Positions 1 to 8,112 of a stretch of 64,000 bases of DNA are shown in pieces. The DNA is from an uncultured Alteromonadaceae bacterium (GTDB lineage Bacteria; Pseudomonadota; Gammaproteobacteria; Enterobacterales; Alteromonadaceae): NCBI GenBank assembly GCA_947501935.1, contig CANMXU010000012.1, positions 1 through 64,000 on the forward strand, written 5' to 3'. The position numbers were made by a program, and so were the translations under genes. The notes under the pieces are model-generated. The model ran no database searches. It was not told where the DNA came from and saw only the letters and a program-made list of their open reading frames with translations. Each line of letters opens with the position of its first letter. The stretch's first letter is position 1.

Positions 1-52
1 TCATGTTCACACCTTAATTTAATGGAATAATTATCCCTTATTAAAGTGTGCG

Positions 53-367
53 GTGCCATTAGAGCAGATCATTGCAAACACTCCGATTGAAAAAGGAGTT
101 CAATTTGGTCGCCATATTCGAGTAGATTATAAATTAAATACAGACGATCTTATTAACTTATCTAAATCGACAAATAGTTGTATTTTAATACCAACAGAAG
201 ATTCCCCAGAAGGGAGTGAGGTTGCTGGCGTATTTATTACACATTTGCTATCTGAAACGCCTAGTGAGTTTCATGTTTTTTTAAGTTACCTTCATAACAA
301 AGAGGTATTTGTTGGAACCTCAGCTGGTACATGGAAAGTTAATAAAAACAGCATTGAGTTAATGTAA
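53..367 (+). CDS. Hypothetical protein, probable integron-cassette gene
   Basis: A 104-residue protein that I do not recognise. It has no signal peptide or membrane segment and reads as a small soluble mixed alpha/beta protein. The GTG at 53 is the first plausible start: an in-frame stop lies at 20-22 and there is no ATG between, but no good ribosome site is visible, so the true start is uncertain. The stop at 365-367 directly abuts an attC-like fold beginning at 368, the usual geometry of an integron gene cassette, where one promoterless ORF fills the cassette. Nothing about its function can be inferred. The alternative is an ordinary small chromosomal gene. Confidence 0.5.
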   Translation: MPLEQIIANTPIEKGVQFGRHIRVDYKLNTDDLINLSKSTNSCILIPTEDSPEGSEVAGVFITHLLSETPSEFHVFLSYLHNKEVFVGTSAGTWKVNKNSIELM

Positions 368-480
368 ATATAACAAGCCAATTAAGACGGGACTGCTGTC
401 AGCTTGCTCGGTCCCGCTTCGCTACACATTTTAGCAAGCTATTATCAGCCCCTTGCTACATGGGCCCCCCTTTGTTAAGC
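368..480 (+). other. attC-like recombination site (putative)
   Basis: The segment starts ATATAACAAG and ends TTTGTTAAGC, so TAACAA pairs with TTGTTA at its outer ends. The last seven bases, GTTAAGC (474-480), fit the core-site consensus GTTRRRY; the first seven, ATATAAC, fit RYYYAAC except at one position. Inside, AGCTTGCT pairs with AGCAAGCT and GGGACTG pairs with CAGCCC leaving one unpaired A, like the extrahelical base of folded attC sites. The outer spacers do not pair well, so this may be degenerate. Confidence 0.42.
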
Positions 481-537
481 AATAGTATTTCTAACAACAA
501 GAAGGTCTGTCAGATCTAGTTAAGTTCAAGTATTTAA

Positions 538-648
538 AATCATCAGATCAAGTTGAGTTACGACGTTTTAAATGAACTTAACGACGCTTTAAAAGAAAGT
601 GCTCTTGATGACAATTCAATGTTGGCTGCAGCAATACTTTCTCTATAA
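538..648 (+). pseudogene. Short coding remnant, no usable start
   Basis: An open stretch of 36 codons ends at TAA 646-648 and is preceded by an in-frame stop at 535-537 with no start codon nearby. Its translation looks like the C-terminal helix of a real protein (rich in Leu, Asn, Asp and Ala, ending AAAILSL). It follows the attC-like site, so it may be a worn-down cassette gene. The rest of 481-751 holds nothing else that I can support. Chance open frame is the main alternative. Confidence 0.25.
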
Positions 649-751
649 CCCTTATTTAACAGCTTTCATGCCCCTTTAAGGTTTGGCAAATAAAGTAGTT
701 TTTAAATTAACAATAATTTAATTGGTACTTTGCCTATTTATAGGGGTTGGA

Positions 752-3094
752 ATGAAAATGAATAAACGAATTAAAAGTGCTTTAAAAGGCATTTTTTTCA
801 TCGGTATTATAGCGATGAGTTATATCACCTTAGGTTGGGTTGGTATCGTCTTAGCTATTATTGCTGGCTTTGGTTTTATGCTCTATCAAGCCTACGACTA
901 TCCCGTTCATTCGGTTGAGTTTGAAAAAGAAAAATTTCCAGAAGTAAAAACAGAACAAGATCTAGATAATGTCACCCATCAATTAATTTGTGAAATGAGC
1001 TTAGATGAAAAAATTGATCAAATGTACGGTGAAACTGTTGATCGCATGGCTAACCTTGGCATTAACCATTTACTTTTTCATCGCCTACCGCACTTTTATG
1101 TAGCAGGTAACGAGCGTTTAAACATTCCTCGCTTTGCCTTTTCTGATGGTCCTCGTGGCGTAAAATCAAACCTTGAACGTACCCGTGGCGATAAAAAAGG
1201 CGTAACGTCATTTCCTATTTCTATGGCACGTGGTGCTAGCTTTGATTTGGAAATGGAAAGCCGAATTTATGAGGTAATTGCCAAAGAAATGCGCGCCAGT
1301 GGCGTTAATTTCACCGGTACACCCACGGTAAATTTATTGCGTCATCCTGCTTGGGGACGGGCGCAAGAAGTGTATTCTGAAGACCCATGGTTAATGGGTG
1401 AAATGGGCTTAAAAGCGACCTTGTCTTTACAAAAACATAATGTCATGTCTTGTGTTAAACATTTTGCCTTAAACAGTATTGAAAATTCACGTTTTGTTGT
1501 TGATGTTGAAGTAGACGAACGAACCTTACGTGAAGTGTATTTACCACATTTTGAAAAAATCATTAAAGAAGGTGATGTTGCCTCAGTAATGACGGCCTAC
1601 AATAAAGTAAATGGCGTTTACTGTGGTAATAATAAAGAATTAATTACCGATATTTTGCGTGACGAATGGGGCTTTAAAGGGTTTGTTGTAAACGACTTTA
1701 TATACGGCACTCATGACGCGGTAGAAAGCATTAATGCTGGCCTTAATGTGGAAATGCCATTTCAAAAACACTATAAACACAGCACTATTAAGCAAGCAAT
1801 TGCCGATGGTAAATTCACTGAAAAACGCATTGACGAGTTAGTTTTTGACACCTTAAAAATGCAGCTAAAATACGGTTTAGCACAAGATCCTATCGAATAC
1901 CCAGACGCTATTATTGCCATACCAGAGTCGATCGCTTTAACTAAAGAAGCTGCTGAAAAAGGCATGGTACTTCTTAAAAATAGCGAAATAGAAAACGGCA
2001 ATGCAGCGAGTGAAAACGTTTTACCTTTTTCGAAAACAGCGGGGCAAAAAATTGCGGTTATTGGTCGTTTAGCTGATGTTAAAAACACTGGTGATGAAGG
2101 CAGTAGTGGTACGGTTGAGCCTTATGTTATTACTCCTTACCAAGGTATTGCTGCCTACAATGAAAAACTTGGCAATAATGTAGTTTTAGATACGGCTTCT
2201 GATCTTAATGCCAGTAAAGAGCTTGCCACCAGTGCCGACCAAGTAGTTGTTGTTGTTGGTTATACGCATGTAGAAGAAGGTGAGTTTTTACTTGCTTCAG
2301 AAAAAGCCAATAAATCGGCTTATGCAGGTAAACGCATTGGTAAAAAAGCAAAAGGTGGTGACCGTGAAAGCTTGAAACTAATGCCAGAAGATGAAGCATT
2401 AATTCAAGCCGTTGCTAAAACCAACAAAAACTTAGTTGTTGTTTATGTTGGCGGTAGCGGCATTGATATGTCTGCGTGGAATGACGATGTACCGGCGATA
2501 TTATTTTCATGGTATAGCGGTATGGAAGGCGGAAATGCGTTAGCCAATATTTTATATGGTGATGTTAACCCAAGTGGTAAATTACCGTTTAGTATTGCTA
2601 AACAAGAAAGCGATTACCCATACTTTACGCCTTATACAGCCAAAATTACTTATGGTTATTATCACGGATATACCTTGTTTGATAAGAAAGATATCGAGCC
2701 AGCTTACCCGTTTGGTTTTGGTTTAAGTTATACAAATTACGATTACAGTGATTTAACCATTGAAAACTCAACACTGAGTGAAAATGACAGCCTTAAAGTT
2801 GCTGTTAAAGTCACTAATAGCGGCGATATTGCTGGTGATGAAATTATTCAATTGTATATTGGCTTTGCTAATTCTGCGGTTGACCGCCCAGTGAAATTAT
2901 TAAGAGGTTTTGATCGCATTTCATTAGCAGCCGGACAAAGCAAAGTGGTTGAACTTGAAGTTGCCGCGAAAGACATGGCCTGGTACAACCCAGAAGCTAA
3001 AGCATGGCAAGTTGAGCATATGGAACATGAAGTATATGTCGGTAGCTCTTCTGCGAAAAAAGACTTATTAACAGCAAACTTCGCCATTAAATAA
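752..3094 (+). CDS. Membrane-anchored GH3 glycoside hydrolase (copy 1)
   Basis: A 780-residue retaining exo-beta-glycosidase of family GH3, probably a periplasmic beta-glucosidase or beta-xylosidase. The N-terminus has about 35 hydrophobic residues without a cleavage site, suggesting a membrane anchor. It is followed by the GH3 barrel (KHFALNS, DERTLREVYLPHF), the second GH3 domain (WYSGMEGGNALANILYGD, PSGKLPFS) and a C-terminal fibronectin-III-like domain (GDEIIQLYIG, VDRPVKLL). The nucleophile Asp lies in VVNDFIYG; most relatives have SDW, so the next residue is Phe instead of Trp. ATG 752 was chosen because AGGGG lies just upstream; a TTG at 722 would extend it. It is a close paralogue of the gene at 5630-7912. 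Substrate is inferred only from the GH120/XylE context. Confidence 0.9.
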   Translation: MKMNKRIKSALKGIFFIGIIAMSYITLGWVGIVLAIIAGFGFMLYQAYDYPVHSVEFEKEKFPEVKTEQDLDNVTHQLICEMSLDEKIDQMYGETVDRMANLGINHLLFHRLPHFYVAGNERLNIPRFAFSDGPRGVKSNLERTRGDKKGVTSFPISMARGASFDLEMESRIYEVIAKEMRASGVNFTGTPTVNLLRHPAWGRAQEVYSEDPWLMGEMGLKATLSLQKHNVMSCVKHFALNSIENSRFVVDVEVDERTLREVYLPHFEKIIKEGDVASVMTAYNKVNGVYCGNNKELITDILRDEWGFKGFVVNDFIYGTHDAVESINAGLNVEMPFQKHYKHSTIKQAIADGKFTEKRIDELVFDTLKMQLKYGLAQDPIEYPDAIIAIPESIALTKEAAEKGMVLLKNSEIENGNAASENVLPFSKTAGQKIAVIGRLADVKNTGDEGSSGTVEPYVITPYQGIAAYNEKLGNNVVLDTASDLNASKELATSADQVVVVVGYTHVEEGEFLLASEKANKSAYAGKRIGKKAKGGDRESLKLMPEDEALIQAVAKTNKNLVVVYVGGSGIDMSAWNDDVPAILFSWYSGMEGGNALANILYGDVNPSGKLPFSIAKQESDYPYFTPYTAKITYGYYHGYTLFDKKDIEPAYPFGFGLSYTNYDYSDLTIENSTLSENDSLKVAVKVTNSGDIAGDEIIQLYIGFANSAVDRPVKLLRGFDRISLAAGQSKVVELEVAAKDMAWYNPEAKAWQVEHMEHEVYVGSSSAKKDLLTANFAIK

Positions 3095-3397
3095 GGCTGT
3101 AGTTTACCGAGTATTATTCGGTAAACTCTTAGGGGAACTTGCTATATCAGGGGGCTGATATGGCATTTTTCCCTAATTTTCATTTCAAACTGTTTTTATT
3201 TCTCCTTCGCTCTTTTTTAATGCCTCATTACTTAAAACATGGCCCAGCAAATACGATGCACTAGGTGTTTTCAATCATCCTTATAACTTCTATTTTAATG
3301 ACTAGTTAAAGAATTAAGTTTAGTTTAAGCACGCTTTTCTACTATCAAACAATGATTTCATGTTTTTTTGAAAATTAATGTTATGGGAAGCTTTAAA
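3095..3397 (+). terminator. Intergenic gap with two hairpins; terminator at 3141-3170
   Basis: Two hairpins follow the GH3 gene. The first is AGTTTACCGA (3101-3110) with TCGGTAAACT (3118-3127), without a T run. The second is GCTATATCAG (3141-3150) with CTGATATGGC (3155-3164) followed by TTTTT (3166-3170), a plausible intrinsic terminator. The remaining bases up to the next gene hold no recognisable coding signal, so the following gene probably has its own promoter. Confidence 0.65.
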
Positions 3398-5299
3398 ATG
3401 AAGACTAAACTAACCTGTTTTATCGTACCGACGCTTTTGGCTGTTAGCGCAGTAGAGGCACGGGAATATCACGTATCACCAACAGGAAACGATAACAGCG
3501 CAGGTAGTCGTGCTCAGCCGCTTAAAACCATATCAGTTGCTGCTGCATTCGCTCAATCTGGCGATGTGATCACCATTCATGCCGGCACTTATCGAGAAAC
3601 TATTGCGCCACCACGTGGCGGAAGCTCAGAGCAGCAGCGCATAATTTATCAAGCGGCTGCAAATGAAGAGGTGATAATTAAAGGCTCTGAACGTATTACT
3701 GATTGGCAGAAAGTCAGTGGTGATACCTGGCAAGCTATTATTCCTAATGAATTTTTTGGTCAATTCAATCCTTATAATGATGTCATTAAAGGCGATTGGT
3801 TTAATGATCGTGGCCGTGATCATCACACCGGCTCGGTTTACTTAAACAATCATTGGCTGGTTGAAGCTGAGTCATTAGATGAACTAGAACAGCCTGTATC
3901 GGATGAGCCGTTATGGTTTGCACAAGTTAGTGATAGTCAAACCACTATATGGGCTCAGTTTAAAGCCATAAACCCCAATGAAGAACTTGTAGAAATTAAT
4001 ACTCGCCAAGCAGTGTTTTACCCTGAAAAGCCAGGTATGAATTTTATTACCGTCAGTGGTTTAACATTAATGCATGCTGCCACGCCATGGGCGCCACCAA
4101 CAGCTGAGCAAGTTGGGTTAATTGGTACCCATTGGAGTAAAGGCTGGACCATTGAAAATAATACCATCAGTTATTCTCGTTCAACCTGTATCACCTTAGG
4201 AAAATATGGCGACAAATGGGATAATACTTCAGCGGATACAGCAGATGGCTATGTAAATACTATTGAACGAGCGGGCAAAAATGGTTGGTCGGATGTGGGC
4301 CATCATGTTATTCGCGATAATAAAATTTCACATTGTGGCCAAGCGGGAATCGTTGGCAGTTTGGGCGCAACGTTTAGTGAAGTGAGTGAAAATGAAATTC
4401 ATGATATTCATGTTAGAGACGATTTTACTGGAGCAGAAATTGCGGCGATTAAGTTTCATGCACCTATAAACAGCCTGATCAAAAATAATCACATTTATAA
4501 TAGTTACCGTGGTATTTGGCTTGATTGGATGACACAAGGCGCCAGAGTTACCGGTAACTTCCTCCATGATAATGCCGGCTCGCAAGATCTATTTTTAGAA
4601 GTGAATCATGGACCATATCTTATTGATCATAATATTGTCGTTTCAGCGAATGCCGAAGATCCTAATTGGTTTTTAAAATATGTTTACGCCAATCATATGC
4701 CGTGGAATTTACAACGAAGTGTATTAGATATGTCGCAGGGTGGCACATACGCGCATAATTTATTTATGGGCGGCATAATGCTACGTGATGAACTAAAACG
4801 TGATACACCTTTCATGGCGCCAAATTCTACTAACGTGATTGGCTTAGAGCCGATTAAAGGTGGAGACAGCCATTATTATAATAATGTTCTTATCAATCGT
4901 GGTGTTGAGCGCTATGGTGATGAGTCTGTACCCACATCGTTTAATGGCAATGTCTATTTAGGCGAAGCACAAGCGTCTTCATTAGATAAAAACGCATATG
5001 TTGCAGCTGATTTAACCCCTGAAATTAACGTGGTTGAAAAAGAAGATGGGTGGTACTTAAACATTAATGTTGATGAAAGTTGGGCTGGCGCGATAAAAAG
5101 ATCGTTGGTAACTACTGAAATGCTTGGTAAAACACGTGTAACAGGGGAGAGTTATAAAACACCTAAAGGCTTAAATTTTCGCTTAGATCATGATTATTTA
5201 GGGGCAAGTAGAAATACTGAAAACCCGTTTCCGGGGCCTTTTTCTCAAAACACTTTAAAAGGTAAATTAATAAAAGTGTGGTCAAAAAGCGCTGAATAG
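3398..5299 (+). CDS. GH120 beta-xylosidase, secreted, right-handed beta-helix
   Basis: A 633-residue exported enzyme matching family GH120, whose characterised member (XylC of Thermoanaerobacterium saccharolyticum, about 638 residues) is a beta-xylosidase with a parallel beta-helix fold. Family signatures visible are FFGQFNPY, HAATPWAPPTAEQ, GLIGTHWSKGW, DMSQGGTYAHNL and LDHDYLG. The family's catalytic pair is present: nucleophile Asp376 in GIWLDW and acid/base Glu401 in LFLEVNHGP. A cleavable signal peptide ends at about AVEA. ATG 3398 was chosen because GGGAAG lies upstream and the signal peptide then starts correctly. It sits between two duplicated GH3 genes with terminators on both sides. 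Activity on xylosides is well supported by family resemblance; the natural glycan is not known. Confidence 0.9.
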   Translation: MKTKLTCFIVPTLLAVSAVEAREYHVSPTGNDNSAGSRAQPLKTISVAAAFAQSGDVITIHAGTYRETIAPPRGGSSEQQRIIYQAAANEEVIIKGSERITDWQKVSGDTWQAIIPNEFFGQFNPYNDVIKGDWFNDRGRDHHTGSVYLNNHWLVEAESLDELEQPVSDEPLWFAQVSDSQTTIWAQFKAINPNEELVEINTRQAVFYPEKPGMNFITVSGLTLMHAATPWAPPTAEQVGLIGTHWSKGWTIENNTISYSRSTCITLGKYGDKWDNTSADTADGYVNTIERAGKNGWSDVGHHVIRDNKISHCGQAGIVGSLGATFSEVSENEIHDIHVRDDFTGAEIAAIKFHAPINSLIKNNHIYNSYRGIWLDWMTQGARVTGNFLHDNAGSQDLFLEVNHGPYLIDHNIVVSANAEDPNWFLKYVYANHMPWNLQRSVLDMSQGGTYAHNLFMGGIMLRDELKRDTPFMAPNSTNVIGLEPIKGGDSHYYNNVLINRGVERYGDESVPTSFNGNVYLGEAQASSLDKNAYVAADLTPEINVVEKEDGWYLNINVDESWAGAIKRSLVTTEMLGKTRVTGESYKTPKGLNFRLDHDYLGASRNTENPFPGPFSQNTLKGKLIKVWSKSAE

Positions 5300-5629
5300 T
5301 TTCATCGACACAATCAAAACTGTTTGAGAATAATTAACGGCTTAATGTGTTGTATGCAGCATTAAGCCGTTGTTTATTTCCCGCCTTACTAACATTAAAA
5401 CCCTTCGTTTTAGTCTATACGCATTGTTTTTCCATTCTGATTATTCTACCCAAAGAGGCACCATTTTAAGACCTTGTATCTATTAGTCATTAGCATCATG
5501 GCTTTTCTCATCTTTTCATTTTTACTTATTGTTATCAGCGAATATCGCTATTCATATAGCTTTAAGGTAAGCGCTTTAATATCAATATTAATACTTCTTT
5601 ATGCGTTAATTATTTCTGAAAGGTTAAAT
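5300..5629 (+). other. Intergenic gap: terminator at 5336-5378, then leader of GH3 copy 2
   Basis: AACGGCTTAATG (5336-5347) pairs perfectly with CATTAAGCCGTT (5360-5371) and is followed by GTTTATTT, an intrinsic terminator for the GH120 gene. From 5474 an open hydrophobic frame runs into the next gene in frame, but it begins at a TTG with no ribosome site and is not shared by the paralogue, so I treat it as untranslated leader. Confidence 0.7.
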
Positions 5630-7912
5630 ATGAAAAAGGCAATTAAAATAATGGGTTATATTTTATTAACCTTGTTGTTCGTTGCAGCTATTATGTTGTA
5701 CAACATTTACGATTATACCGAGCATTCGGTTGAGTTTGATAAAACTAAGTTTTCATCGATTGAAACAGATGAGCAACTGGACCAACTTACCCATAGCTTA
5801 ATTAAAGAAATGAGCTTAGATGAAAAAATTGAGCAACTTTATGGTCGCCCGCTATCTGATGCTATGATCCTAGTGATCAACAGTGCCGTTTTTGGTCGTA
5901 CACCACCAGTTTATGGTGGTGGTAATGAGCGGTTAAATATTCCACCCTATGCTTTTTCTGATGGCCCACGTGGCGTTCGGGCAAACAAAGAAAGAACCGC
6001 TGGGGATAAGCTCGGTGTAACCTCATTTCCGGTTTCTATGGCCCGCGGTGCCAGTTGGGATATTGAATTAGAAAGCCAAATTTATGATGTTATTGGTAAA
6101 GAAATGCGCGCCAGTGGCATTAATTATACCGGTACACCAACCATTAACTTATTACGCCACCCTGGTTGGGGCCGTGCGCAAGAAGTCTATTCTGAAGACC
6201 CTTGGCTGATGGGGGAATTTGGTTTAGCAGCGGTAAATGCTCTACAGCACCATAATGTGATGTCGTGCGCCAAACATTTTGCCTTAAACAGTATTGAAAA
6301 TTCACGTTTTGTTGTTGATGTTGAAGTGGATGAACGTACGTTACGAGAAGTGTATTTACCCCACTTTAAAAAAGTGGTTCAAGAAGGCAATGTCGCTTCG
6401 CTTATGGCTTCTTATAATAAAGTGTTAGGTGAGTATGCTGGTCAAAATAAATATTTATTAAGCGATATTCTCCGTGATGAATGGGGTTTTAAAGGTTTTG
6501 TTAGCTCTGATTGGTTTTTTGGTACATATGACGGCATCGCCAGTATTCAAGCCGGTTTAAATGTAGAGATGCCTTACCAAAAGGTTTATCAACAAGATAT
6601 CATCGAACAAGGGATTGCTGACGGTGAAATAACAGAAGCGCAAATTGATAAGCTGGTATTTGATACTCTGAGAACCCAACTTAAATTTGGTTTAGCTCAA
6701 GACCCTATGGCATATCCTGATTCCATTATCGCTACGCCAAAGTCAATTGAATTAACTCGCCTTGCCGCGGAAAAAAGCATGGTGTTACTTAAAAACAGTA
6801 AGGTTAAAAATGGCCATGATAATAGTGCGCCAGTATTACCTTTTGCTAAGACTAAGCAGCAGCAGATTGCTGTTATTGGCCGTTTAGCTGATATGGAAAA
6901 CCTCGGTGATACCGGTAGTAGTAAAACCACTGAACCTTATGTAGTAACGCCATATGAAGGTATTAGAGATTACCATAAAAAGCTTGGTAATAAGGTTGTT
7001 TTAGACGATGCTTCCGATTTATCAGCAAGTAAAAAACTAGCGGAAGTATCGGATCAAGTCATTGTTGTTGTCGGTTATACCCATATCGAAGAAGGCGAGT
7101 TTTTATTAGCCTCAGAAGAAGCCAATAAAGCGGCTAAGCTAGGTAAACGTACAGGGCCAAAAACTAACGGTGGTGACCGAGAAACCTTAAAACTTAATCC
7201 TGAAGATGAGGCATTAATTAAAGCCCTAGCGAAAACCAATAACAATTTAGTTGTTGTTTATGTTGGCGGTAGCGGTATTGATTTATCAGCTTGGGACAGC
7301 GAAGTGCCAGCGATATTATTCTCATGGTATAGCGGTATGGAAGGCGGTAATGCACTAGCTAATGTACTTTACGGTGACGTAAACCCAAGTGGTAAATTAC
7401 CTTTTAGCATAGCTAAACAAGAAAGTGATTACCCATATTTTACGCCCTATACTGAAAAAATCACTTACGGCTATTACCACGGTTATACCTTGTTTGATAA
7501 AGAGAACATTGAACCGGCTTATCCGTTTGGTTTTGGGTTAAGTTATAGCCAGTACGATTATTCAAACCTAGTGGTGAATACCCCTGAACTAACCGAAGCT
7601 GATACGCTTAGTGTTTCTGTTACCGTTACCAACAGCGGTAAAGTTGCGGGTGAGGAAGTTGTGCAACTTTATCTTGGTTTTGATAATTCATCGGTTGACC
7701 GTCCAGTCAAACTTTTACGTGCTTTTGATAAAGTTCATTTAGCCGTCGGTGAAAGTAAAACTGTTGAATTAGCAGTAAAAGCAAAAGACATGGCATGGTA
7801 CAACCCAGAGGCTAAAGCATGGCAAGTTGAACAAATGACTTACCAAGTTTATGTCGGTGGCTCGTCAGCAAAGCAAGATTTATTAACGGCAGAGTTTGCC
7901 ATTAAGTTATAA
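5630..7912 (+). CDS. Membrane-anchored GH3 glycoside hydrolase (copy 2)
   Basis: A 760-residue GH3 enzyme, a close duplicate of the gene at 752-3094; the two share blocks of identical DNA, for example 1457-1512 and 6272-6327. A single N-terminal hydrophobic helix (about residues 7-24) looks like an uncleaved anchor. The barrel, the second GH3 domain and the C-terminal fibronectin-III-like domain follow. Here the nucleophile motif is the usual SSDWFFG, unlike NDF in copy 1. ATG 5630 was chosen because GAAAGG is correctly spaced and the start aligns with the anchor of copy 1. It is likely periplasmic and acts on beta-linked non-reducing ends; glucoside versus xyloside specificity cannot be read from sequence. 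Confidence 0.9.
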   Translation: MKKAIKIMGYILLTLLFVAAIMLYNIYDYTEHSVEFDKTKFSSIETDEQLDQLTHSLIKEMSLDEKIEQLYGRPLSDAMILVINSAVFGRTPPVYGGGNERLNIPPYAFSDGPRGVRANKERTAGDKLGVTSFPVSMARGASWDIELESQIYDVIGKEMRASGINYTGTPTINLLRHPGWGRAQEVYSEDPWLMGEFGLAAVNALQHHNVMSCAKHFALNSIENSRFVVDVEVDERTLREVYLPHFKKVVQEGNVASLMASYNKVLGEYAGQNKYLLSDILRDEWGFKGFVSSDWFFGTYDGIASIQAGLNVEMPYQKVYQQDIIEQGIADGEITEAQIDKLVFDTLRTQLKFGLAQDPMAYPDSIIATPKSIELTRLAAEKSMVLLKNSKVKNGHDNSAPVLPFAKTKQQQIAVIGRLADMENLGDTGSSKTTEPYVVTPYEGIRDYHKKLGNKVVLDDASDLSASKKLAEVSDQVIVVVGYTHIEEGEFLLASEEANKAAKLGKRTGPKTNGGDRETLKLNPEDEALIKALAKTNNNLVVVYVGGSGIDLSAWDSEVPAILFSWYSGMEGGNALANVLYGDVNPSGKLPFSIAKQESDYPYFTPYTEKITYGYYHGYTLFDKENIEPAYPFGFGLSYSQYDYSNLVVNTPELTEADTLSVSVTVTNSGKVAGEEVVQLYLGFDNSSVDRPVKLLRAFDKVHLAVGESKTVELAVKAKDMAWYNPEAKAWQVEQMTYQVYVGGSSAKQDLLTAEFAIKL

Positions 7913-7953
7913 CTGTTTTAGCAGCGTAACTTGTTGTTCAATTGTTACCTATG

Positions 7954-7985
7954 AAAGCCTGACATAACCAATGTTAGGCTTTTTT
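7954..7985 (+). terminator. Intrinsic terminator after GH3 copy 2
   Basis: AAAGCCTGACAT pairs with ATGTTAGGCTTT across a 5-base loop, followed by a T run. It is almost the same sequence as the terminator at 9909-9940. Confidence 0.85.
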
Positions 7986-8112
7986 ACTTCTGATTCATAA
8001 GCAGATTAAACCAGCCTTGCTAAACTCACGTTAATTAGTCACACATTAAGCTTGTTTTAAGTAAAACCTCATAAGCTGGCTTTATTATTCTTGTAAATAT
8101 AAAAGGCTAAGT

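Noticed and set aside
5474..5629. N-terminal extension of GH3 copy 2 with two extra hydrophobic helices
   Set aside because: The TTG start has no ribosome site, and the paralogue and a good ATG with GAAAGG support a start at 5630.
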